From assembly GCA_949298575.1 (NCBI GenBank), contig CASFXH010000003.1:23416-87415 (forward strand): 64,000 bases of DNA, in the 5' to 3' direction. Below, one piece after another: positions 35,476-41,852 of the stretch (its first letter is position 1; every line of letters begins with the position of its first letter). The notes beneath the pieces were generated by a model. It worked only from the letters and a program-made list of their open reading frames with translations. It was not told the DNA's origin and did no database searches. Source of the DNA: an uncultured Parabacteroides sp. Its GTDB lineage: Bacteria > Bacteroidota > Bacteroidia > Bacteroidales > Tannerellaceae. Both the position numbers and the translations under genes were made by a program.

Positions 35476-35630
35476 AATCTGCCACCCTTGCCACCCTGCC
35501 ACCCATTTCGCGAACTTTTCCACGTTTGCGTATAAAATAAAAAAGAATAATGACATTAATCTTTTTTATTTTTTCGCATACGCGTATATATTTTACAAAA
35601 CAGGTGGCAGGGTGGCAAGGGTGGCAGATT
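35476..35630. repeat. inverted-repeat element A (28-bp perfect arms, conserved core)
   Basis: Arms 35476-35503 and 35603-35630 are perfectly complementary over 28 bp. Each is built of a ~9-bp tandem motif (GCCACCCTT). Just inside the left arm is TTTCGCGAACTTTTC (35506-35520) and just before the right arm TTTTACAAAAC (35591-35601). Both strings recur in the same places in element B at 46441-46588. The interior also holds an AT-rich secondary inverted repeat. No coding sequence. The rest of 35239-35475 is AT-rich and shows nothing I can name. Confidence 0.85.
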
Positions 35631-35646
35631 TTACCCCTCAGAAGGT

Positions 35647-35703
35647 CGAATCCGATTCGCCCCTGCCCATGGTATGGTGCAACGTAGGGGCGGATCGAAT
35701 CCG
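35647..35703. repeat. REP-like imperfect hairpin
   Basis: 35647-35666 and 35684-35703 are largely complementary (CGCCCCT/AGGGGCG core). A related string GTAGGGGCGGA recurs near 46289. Confidence 0.5.
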
Positions 35704-35716
35704 CCTATTTCCCCAA

Positions 35717-35826
35717 ACGCCTGCGCAGCCGTAGCCCCACGCTTGCGCCATCATCGCCCTACGCTTGCGCAAGCATCAGCCTACACTTCCGCAAGCGTTG
35801 GCTTACGCTTGCGGAAGCGTTTTGTC
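35717..35826. repeat. 22-bp tandem array, five units
   Basis: Units begin at exactly 35717, 35739, 35761, 35783 and 35805, each starting ACGCTTGCGC or a close variant. Some are perfect palindromes (GCTTGCGCAAGC) or have palindromic arms (ACGCTT...AAGCGT). The array ends where the CMD-cupin homology begins. Confidence 0.85.
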
Positions 35827-35868
35827 TTCATTGGAACGTGGAGTGGAATCAGCCCCCACGACCGGAGC

Positions 35869-36495
35869 ATGATCACGATCGCGACACTTGTCGGCAAGGG
35901 CATCATCGACTCATCGCTGACACATCATCTTCAGTTCGCCAAAAAGAATGGCATTACCCGCACCGAAATATCGGAAATGTTGACGCATATCGCCTTTTAT
36001 GCGGGATGGCCCAACGCGTGGGGCGCTTTCCGTCTAGCCAAAGACGTGTGGGCGGATGATACCGCCGAAGCGAACGGAAAAGCCGCTTTCCAACGTGAGA
36101 TGATATTCCCTATTGGAGAGCCGAACACCGCATACGCCAAGTATTTTATTGGCAACAGTTATCTCGCTCCGATATCCAAGGAGCAAATCCCTTTCAATAA
36201 TGTCACTTTCGAGCCGGGTTGCCGTAACAATTGGCATATCCACCATGCCACCAAAGGCGGCGGGCAGATGCTGGTATGCGTGGCCGGTAAGGGATGGTAT
36301 CAGGAAGAAGGCAAGTCTGCCGTACAGATGCTTCCAGGCGATGTCATCCACATTCCCGCCAACGTGAAACACTGGCATGGTGCGGCAATGGACAGCTGGT
36401 TCGCCCACCTCGCTTTTGAGATTCCGGGAGAGAACGCCTCCAACGAATGGCTGGAGCCTGTAACTGACGAAGAGTATGAAAAATTAGGCAAATGA
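35869..36495 (+). CDS. carboxymuconolactone decarboxylase-like/cupin fusion, 5' end replaced
   Basis: 208 aa from the ATG at 35869. CMD-like helices: MITIATLVGKGIIDSSLTHHL, NGITRTEISEMLTHIAFYAG, GAFRLAKDVW. A cupin domain follows at ~105-195 (NNWHIHHATKGGGQMLVCVAG, MLPGDVIHIPANVKHWHG), with metal-ligand His residues. In related proteins ~30 more residues precede this point. Here the family resemblance continues upstream only to about 35833 (TWSGISPHDRS), and before that the open frame (to 35674) reads through the 22-bp array. The gene therefore looks truncated or recombined at its 5' end, and may be a non-functional remnant despite an intact frame. Confidence 0.75.
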   Translation: MITIATLVGKGIIDSSLTHHLQFAKKNGITRTEISEMLTHIAFYAGWPNAWGAFRLAKDVWADDTAEANGKAAFQREMIFPIGEPNTAYAKYFIGNSYLAPISKEQIPFNNVTFEPGCRNNWHIHHATKGGGQMLVCVAGKGWYQEEGKSAVQMLPGDVIHIPANVKHWHGAAMDSWFAHLAFEIPGENASNEWLEPVTDEEYEKLGK

Positions 36496-36664
36496 TTGGC
36501 AGCCCCATGGAATCGAAGTTTTCATCCGTGGGGCATTCTGTATTCTCATCAAGAAATGTGCTCGCTTCAAAGTGATGGAGATTGAATGGATAATCTTCAT
36601 CCTTTCCTTTGCAAGGATACGGGGAACGTCTTGTTTTTGCGTCAAAAGATCGCCAATTGTGAGT

Positions 36665-38239
36665 TCATTTTTTACTTCTCCTATATTTTTGGTTGCTGGC
36701 ATTAGGATGTTCTGGATTGGTCATTTCAAGATAGCCAGCCTCGATAAGTGACATGATGTATGTCTGAATATTTTTACTATGGTATGTCACGCCTGCCCTT
36801 TCAAGAATTTCTTTGCTGCTACGTGGCACACTGCAAAAGTTTACTATGTCCCTCTGCTTGTTCGTTATTTTAGGACGTCTAGTGTCAGAGTCTCTAGTGC
36901 CAGAGTCTCTAAATTTAGTGTCAGAGTTAGCGTTAGAAGTGTCAGAGTCTGTATCTAAACTAGTGTCAGAGTGTCTAGACTTGGTGTCAGAGTCGGTATT
37001 GAGTTGATTACTTTCCGGCCTATTTATAGTAACCACGAACTCAGTGATCCTGTCATTGTTGGAGAATGAAACTTTCACGTCCTCCGACAATGCACGAAGC
37101 ATACCACTACCTGCTCCTGTGTAGGGAAGCAAATGAATGGCATTTGTAAAAAGGAACATATTGCGTGGCATGGAAGTTCCCATAACGATATCATCCACGG
37201 TAAGCCCATTAGGGAGAGTTCCAGGGCTGTGTATCTCAATCCTGTCGTCAAAGATAAAGACGCGTATAGGAGCTTTCGCATTAAGCGAGCGATGTACCAA
37301 AGCATTTACGGTAAATTCAACAAGACTGGTATATGGTATTTCCAATACTCCCTTCGAGTTAAACTCATCCCCAACCTGTATATGACGCAAGTTTCGGGTG
37401 AAAAAATCCATAATAGTCTCAAACTGATGAAGCAAATTGCCCTCAATGTCGGCATCATTCACTTTATCACGAAAATGTGTACCGCCAAGATTATTGCCAA
37501 CAAAACAAATACACTTTGCCGTCATTACTGGAAGCCAACGCTGAGTATATTTACCAAACAATAACATTGCAGCCACTGTGATTTTTCCATCGGGACGGAT
37601 GAAACGCAGGTTTCGCAACAGCTTTTCTCCATTGTGCCCACTGGCGATAGCGAAACAGACAGTATCTAAAGAGGCTTCGCGGAATGCATCTCCAACCAAC
37701 CCCTTTCTTGCTAGTACCTTTTCGAACTTATTGCCTAGGAAGATTTTGATGGTATTCTCGTCCAAATCTTTGATGGTGGCATCTCTTACTCCTGCTTCAT
37801 CAGGCGAAAAACTGCCACAGTCAGTCATCATCTCGGCAAGTTCTGCATTGTCAAACACTTTACGTTTGTCTGCACCGTTTTTCACCCATACAATACCACG
37901 ATTGTCATGATAGGGCTTATTCAGTCCCTCTTTGATATGAGCCACAACAAGGCTTCCACCATCTACAGAAATTGTTTCCACATCAACAAGGATGGCAGGA
38001 ACGACATTCTCAGATGCAATGTTGCTAAGTATATTAGTGGTTTCCTGTACTTCCAGATATGATAAAGGATTGATACTGCCAGTTTTGTCCTTCACGCCAA
38101 CAATCAGCGTTCCACCGCGTGCATTGCTGAAAGCCACCAGTTCGCAACCAATGTCGTAGTTGTCAAGGAGCCGCTCTTTGAACTGCACCCTACTGACCTC
38201 GCCAGACTTTATCTGTTGAATAATATCTATTTCCTTCAT
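36665..38239 (-). CDS. AlbA_2 (Schlafen-type) ATP-binding putative regulator
   Basis: 524 aa. Residues ~10-125 form the AlbA_2 domain (YDIGCELVAFSNARGGTLIVGVKDK, VVAHIKEGLNKPY). Residues ~290-400 form an ATP-binding HATPase_c_4-type domain (LVEFTVNALVHRSLNAKAPIRVFIFDD, GAGSGMLRALSED). Residues ~405-455 are an acidic linker of repeated SDT units (SRHSDTSLDTDSDTSN). The C-terminus is a winged-helix segment (KQRDIVNFCSVPRSSKEILE). Such proteins are annotated as transcriptional regulators, often in mobile or defence-rich regions. Its ATG overlaps a TGA of an upstream XRE-like remnant (ATGA), which suggests it was once the second gene of a regulator pair. Confidence 0.85.
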   Translation of the reverse strand: MKEIDIIQQIKSGEVSRVQFKERLLDNYDIGCELVAFSNARGGTLIVGVKDKTGSINPLSYLEVQETTNILSNIASENVVPAILVDVETISVDGGSLVVAHIKEGLNKPYHDNRGIVWVKNGADKRKVFDNAELAEMMTDCGSFSPDEAGVRDATIKDLDENTIKIFLGNKFEKVLARKGLVGDAFREASLDTVCFAIASGHNGEKLLRNLRFIRPDGKITVAAMLLFGKYTQRWLPVMTAKCICFVGNNLGGTHFRDKVNDADIEGNLLHQFETIMDFFTRNLRHIQVGDEFNSKGVLEIPYTSLVEFTVNALVHRSLNAKAPIRVFIFDDRIEIHSPGTLPNGLTVDDIVMGTSMPRNMFLFTNAIHLLPYTGAGSGMLRALSEDVKVSFSNNDRITEFVVTINRPESNQLNTDSDTKSRHSDTSLDTDSDTSNANSDTKFRDSGTRDSDTRRPKITNKQRDIVNFCSVPRSSKEILERAGVTYHSKNIQTYIMSLIEAGYLEMTNPEHPNASNQKYRRSKK

Positions 38240-38352
38240 TTATTCAAATGTTTTTGGTTGAGCAGTCTACCTGCATCAATATTCAACGCCTCTGCTATGC
38301 GTAGGAGATTCCTTTTACCATAAAAAATATCCTTTTCGATGTAAAAGTACAA
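38236..38352 (-). pseudogene. tail of an XRE-type HTH regulator (remnant)
   Basis: In frame on the minus strand and ending in the TGA that overlaps the AlbA_2 gene start: KRNLLRIAEALNIDAGRLLN, the last two helices of an XRE repressor. No start codon or first helices are found upstream, so this appears to be a 3' fragment. Confidence 0.45.
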
Positions 38353-38395
38353 ATTAATTATGAGAACACGGTAGAATGCGCCCAAAAAGAGCGTT

Positions 38396-38525
38396 TTATA
38401 ATAAATAATTTATAGCCAACAAAACTTCCGTTTGCTGATTGAAATCAACCATTGCCCTGCAAAGACACTCATTGCGGAAATATGTTTGAGGTTCTTCATT
38501 TGTTAAAGCATTTTCCAAAGTGCAG
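38396..38525 (-). pseudogene. C-terminal fragment of an unidentified protein
   Basis: Minus-strand frame with protein-like composition (LENALTNEEPQTYFRNECLC, then AMVDFNQQTEVLLAINYLL and a stop). It runs up to the point where an unrelated plus-strand fragment starts (38528). Upstream residues in the same frame do not look coding. Identity unknown. Confidence 0.35.
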
Positions 38526-38527
38526 GA

Positions 38528-38713
38528 ATGGAAGTATTTACAGCAATCATCGGTTTCTTGGAAAAGAAGCGGTCTGCGAATTTGGCTTCGTTGGGAGACA
38601 ATCGGTTGATGATTACTCATGAAGAACAAGGCTTTATGCGAAATGTGGATGAGTTGAATGAGGAAAATATGACAGAGGCCAGAGGGCTAATTCCTTCCGT
38701 CGCAAGCACTTGA
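38528..38713 (+). pseudogene. fragment homologous to the lipoprotein encoded at 45316-46071
   Basis: Residues LASLGDNRLMITHEEQGFM and DELNEENM correspond to LASLEGNRLVITHEKQEFM and DELNKENM of the intact lipoprotein ~7 kb away. The DNA is also closely similar over ~110 bp. Homology stops after that and the frame ends early. A partial duplication or the remnant of a second copy. Confidence 0.7.
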
Positions 38714-38829
38714 GTTTGGCGGTGGCGAATCTTCTCGTGACACCTCAATTGAGCTTTTTAGACCACAAAGAACGCATTAATCAATTATTCGATATAAACA
38801 CTATTGATTTTAAGCCGAAAAATTTTTGA
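38689..38829 (+). pseudogene. C-terminal fragment of a second unidentified protein
   Basis: In another frame the DNA reads NSFRRKHLSLAVANLLVTPQ and then LSFLDHKERINQLFDINTID up to a stop at 38829. Composition is protein-like, but there is no start codon; it joins abruptly to the lipoprotein fragment. Origin unknown. Confidence 0.4.
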
Positions 38830-38853
38830 AGTTATATTAATTCACTATTTTTG
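38825..38853 (+). promoter_or_regulatory. putative promoter of the structured RNA
   Basis: TTTG (38825-38828), a 17-nt spacer and TATTTTTG (38846-38853). The spacing is slightly short for the Bacteroidetes consensus. Predicted transcription start near 38860. Confidence 0.5.
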
Positions 38854-38859
38854 CGATTG

Positions 38860-39315
38860 GATTCTGAAGTCTTAGCCCTAATGTAGTAAAGAAAGGCGTG
38901 CCCTTTCAATACGATAGATTAGGGGGATCCTGCGCCGAACAGCGTATGCGCTTTATTTATAGAGGATAAAATGATACGTTGGGGGCATAGGGTGGGATCG
39001 AAAGAATCCGGACATAGGAAAGGCGTTTACTAGACGCTTTGTTCTTGACGTATCGAAATCTCGCAAATTACGGTATTGCAGTCTTGAACATAAGCAACGG
39101 TAGATGCCCAGGGTGTGATTATACAGCCAATGGTGTATCGTATAAGCACGGTTCGTATCTATAAAGATAGGGACAAGGTGTATCATTGATACGCTAAAGG
39201 CCGAAGAAGTATATATCATATCGGCGTGGGCTCTGACGTTGTCTGTTCGACTGCAATAGGCAATGCGAGAGCCTCGGTACGTGGAATGGACAAAGGATGA
39301 TTCCACGCTTTTTTT
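38860..39315 (+). ncRNA. candidate ~455-nt structured noncoding RNA
   Basis: The interval has no convincing reading frame on the plus strand but many local helices. GAAAGG-CGTGC-CCTTTC spans 38891-38907. GATACGT (38973-38979) pairs with ACGTATC (39048-39054), enclosing a GGAT/ATCC hairpin and an AGGCGT/ACGCTT hairpin (~39019-39040). GTATC-ATT-GATAC spans 39180-39192, and GGGCTCT pairs with AGAGCCT around 39230-39275. It has an upstream promoter-like element and ends in an intrinsic terminator. I could not match it to RNase P RNA, tmRNA, SRP RNA or 6S RNA by their conserved motifs. It lies immediately upstream of the Hsp70-type operon. Confidence 0.55.
39280..39315 (+). terminator. intrinsic terminator of the structured RNA
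   Basis: CGTGGAAT (39280-39287) pairs with ATTCCACG (39300-39307), then C and T7. Located 55 bp before the first gene of the Hsp70-type operon. Confidence 0.85.
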
Positions 39316-39370
39316 ATGTCATGCTGGATCGTATTGAATTAGATTACTAATGATAATAAAGCATGACACC

Positions 39371-40363
39371 ATGGGAGCTATCAAATTTTTCTCAAATTGG
39401 AAGAAAGACATCCACAAGATGTCTGAGCCGGAAAAGGCCACGTTATTGAAAACATTGCAAGCCGACCTTTCGGAAAAGGGAAGCTGGACAAAAGAATGGT
39501 TTGAACAAAATGGCCTCGCCATTCCAGAACTGCCAGAGGAGGCCAATACGCACCTAGCTGATTTACAAAAAGAGCAGGCTGACTTATCTTGTTCAATAGA
39601 GCATAAAAAACAAGAGCTGGAAGCGCTGACAAAACAATGTGAAGAAGCTAGTGCTAAGCAACAAGAAATAGAGCGCCTTATTGCTGAGAAAGAGAAAGAA
39701 TTACAGGAAAAAGACCATTCCGCTGAGACTAATCAACCAACTACACGTATTCCTATAGACAAAATCGTGGAAGAATTAAAGGCTGCATTCGATGATAAGG
39801 CGAAACTTATCTTGGAAACTTTATCAGGAAAAATAGATCTGGAAAACCGTGAATTGGTACGTACATTAGATAAAGTTGAAGATAAACTTATGAGAAAGGA
39901 AGCTGATTTGCAAGGTTTCCAAGAAGATTCTCATTTAAAGGCGACGGCGCCTTACCTAAGGCAATTCATTCATTTGGGCGACATGATACGCAAAGTAATA
40001 GAGGACAATCCTGACAATGCGGAACGCTCAGCCTCCTATTTGTTGGAGCAATTTAAACGATTGGCCGATAGCATTGATTTCATTTTAAAAGATTTCTCCA
40101 TGGAAGTATTCCGGCATGAAGAAGGGAACACCACCTTTGATCCCCATACTCAACAAGCATTCGAGTATCCAACAGACGATGCGACATTAGATAAGAAGGT
40201 GCGCCGTACGCTCAATCCGGGTTATGTTTGGACATTGCCCTATATTCTTAAGGCTAAGGCTAATGGAGAAGAACATCCCTTGAAGGAATACCGTATGATA
40301 TTCCGTCGCGAACAAGTGGAGTGTTTCAAATATATCGCGAAAAAAGAATCAGTAAATCAATAA
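39371..40363 (+). CDS. GrpE-like putative nucleotide exchange factor
   Basis: 330 aa from the ATG at 39371 (an in-frame ATG at 39350 is possible). Layout: short N-terminal helical part, long coiled coil (~70-120; LADLQKEQADLSCSIEHKKQ and following KE-rich heptads), further helices to ~240. Then comes a small beta domain (~255-325) resembling the GrpE C-terminal wing: TFDPHTQQAFEYPTDD, VRRTLNPGYVW, then a basic strand FRREQVECFKYI. GrpE opens the Hsp70 nucleotide site. The next gene, 13 bp downstream, encodes an Hsp70, which supports the assignment. It is longer than GrpE (~200 aa) and diverged, so the call rests on architecture plus context. Confidence 0.65.
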   Translation: MGAIKFFSNWKKDIHKMSEPEKATLLKTLQADLSEKGSWTKEWFEQNGLAIPELPEEANTHLADLQKEQADLSCSIEHKKQELEALTKQCEEASAKQQEIERLIAEKEKELQEKDHSAETNQPTTRIPIDKIVEELKAAFDDKAKLILETLSGKIDLENRELVRTLDKVEDKLMRKEADLQGFQEDSHLKATAPYLRQFIHLGDMIRKVIEDNPDNAERSASYLLEQFKRLADSIDFILKDFSMEVFRHEEGNTTFDPHTQQAFEYPTDDATLDKKVRRTLNPGYVWTLPYILKAKANGEEHPLKEYRMIFRREQVECFKYIAKKESVNQ

Positions 40364-40376
40364 AAACATATATACA

Positions 40377-41849
40377 ATGGAAGAGTTTTATGGAATAGAT
40401 TTGGGAACGACCAATTCTTGCATCGCAATTATTGACGAAGATGACTCGGTAACTGTAGTCTCCAATCTGGAAGGACAACTTACTACGCCTTCTGTGGTCG
40501 CTTATGAGGAAAATGGTCTACCTTATGTGGGCGCTGCGGCTAAAGCCAATATGGCAAATGACCCGGAGCGAACAGTGGCGTTTATCAAACGGGAAATGTC
40601 GAATGAGAATTATCAACGTCGTATCGGGAATATCGACATCACTCCGATTGATGTTTCTGCGGAGATACTTAAAAAGTTGGTAGGTGACGCTAATCAGAAA
40701 CGACAAGATGAAGAAGGGAAAGATCCTATATATAAGGCAGTCATTACAGTTCCAGCTTATTTCGGAAATGCGGAACGTACTCGTACGATGGAAGCCGGAA
40801 AGCGGGCCGGTTTGGATGTGATCTCTCTTATTAATGAGCCAACGGCGGCAGCCCTCTCTTTTGGTATCAAGAATAAACAAAATCGAACCATCTTGGTGTA
40901 TGATTTAGGTGGAGGTACGTTTGATGTCAGTATCATGAAAATACAAAATGGCGTAATGGATACATTGGCGACGAACGGGAATCATCAATTAGGTGGTGTG
41001 GACTGGGACGAGAAAATAGTGGACTATGTCCTTCAGAAGGAGAATTTTAAAGTTACTTGTAAAGATCTCAAAAAGAATGATATGGCTACTTATGGCGCTT
41101 TGGTTATCGCTGCCGAAGACGCTAAGAAAATTCTTTCTGTGCCTAATCGAGACAAAACCACTTTACGTTACAATTATAAAGGTATCCATAATACAGAAAT
41201 CACTCGTGCTGAATTTGAGGAACTTACTGCAGAATTGATGAATATGACCGATCAAATCATCGATGTAGCTATGGGTATGGCAGGAAATCCTAAAATTGAT
41301 GATGTTTTGCTGGTGGGTGGTTCTTCTCGCATGCCAATGGTAAAGAGCTTTATTGAAAAGAAATTTGGGGTTACTCCACGGATGTTCGAACCGGATTTGG
41401 CTGTAGCTAAGGGAGCCGCATTATTTGCGGGCCAAGAGGAAAAGGGGTATACCGAAGTTGGTATTCAATTAGGTAATGATAAGGGTTCCACTTCCTATGG
41501 CGTTAGCGCTTATGTGGAAGGGAAAGAAAAGGTATGCAATCTGATTTTAATGAACGACGACTTATGCGTGGAAAAGGTCTTTGATGAGTTTTCTACCTTG
41601 AATGATGGGCAAACATCCGTACGCATCGCTTTCTATGAGAATCGGGTTAACGAATATATTTGTGAACCATATATGGCAACCCTTCTACAAGAAGGCGAAA
41701 TATCATGGGGACATCCTGTTCCTAAAGGGACTCCTCTGAAATACGTTGTAAATCGTGGCAAAGATGGAATTATCAAAGTTCATTGCGAGATAGAAAAAGA
41801 ACAGAGGGATTTCGAAATTAACACAAAAGGTGTTTCATTAAAGCGATAG
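40377..41849 (+). CDS. short Hsp70/DnaK-like chaperone without lid
   Basis: 490 aa, versus ~640 for DnaK. The actin-like ATPase domain is complete (~1-375): phosphate-1 GIDLGTTNSCIAI (~6), VITVPAYFGNAERTRTMEAG, INEPTAAALSFG, phosphate-2 VYDLGGGTFDVSI (~178), adenosine motif LLVGGSSRMPMV (~309). The remainder (~110 aa) is a diverged beta-sandwich-like part. The canonical DnaK linker and the helical lid are absent. ATP binding is therefore well supported, while substrate handling must differ from DnaK. Genomic position between a GrpE-like gene and a membrane coiled-coil protein suggests a dedicated, specialised Hsp70. Not the housekeeping DnaK. Confidence 0.93.
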   Translation: MEEFYGIDLGTTNSCIAIIDEDDSVTVVSNLEGQLTTPSVVAYEENGLPYVGAAAKANMANDPERTVAFIKREMSNENYQRRIGNIDITPIDVSAEILKKLVGDANQKRQDEEGKDPIYKAVITVPAYFGNAERTRTMEAGKRAGLDVISLINEPTAAALSFGIKNKQNRTILVYDLGGGTFDVSIMKIQNGVMDTLATNGNHQLGGVDWDEKIVDYVLQKENFKVTCKDLKKNDMATYGALVIAAEDAKKILSVPNRDKTTLRYNYKGIHNTEITRAEFEELTAELMNMTDQIIDVAMGMAGNPKIDDVLLVGGSSRMPMVKSFIEKKFGVTPRMFEPDLAVAKGAALFAGQEEKGYTEVGIQLGNDKGSTSYGVSAYVEGKEKVCNLILMNDDLCVEKVFDEFSTLNDGQTSVRIAFYENRVNEYICEPYMATLLQEGEISWGHPVPKGTPLKYVVNRGKDGIIKVHCEIEKEQRDFEINTKGVSLKR

Positions 41850-41852
41850 GAC

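Noticed and set aside
35717-35826. CRISPR-like array
   Set aside because: Units of 22 bp abut directly with no unique spacers, and no cas genes are present; the same applies to the 42-bp arrays.
36484-36702. 72-aa minus-strand frame overlapping the end of the AlbA_2 gene
   Set aside because: Overlaps the real gene's end, no ribosome-binding or family evidence; composition neutral.
38953-39306. 117-aa minus-strand frame in the structured RNA region
   Set aside because: Composition is not protein-like; the plus strand has a promoter-like element, many helices and an intrinsic terminator, which fit an RNA gene better.
38860-39315. RNase P RNA or tmRNA
   Set aside because: The conserved RNase P core strings and the tmRNA tRNA-like ends are not found; length alone is not enough.
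39371-41849. Housekeeping grpE-dnaK locus
   Set aside because: The Hsp70 lacks the lid and normal linker, the GrpE-like protein is longer and diverged, dnaJ is absent, and the neighbours are membrane SH3b proteins.
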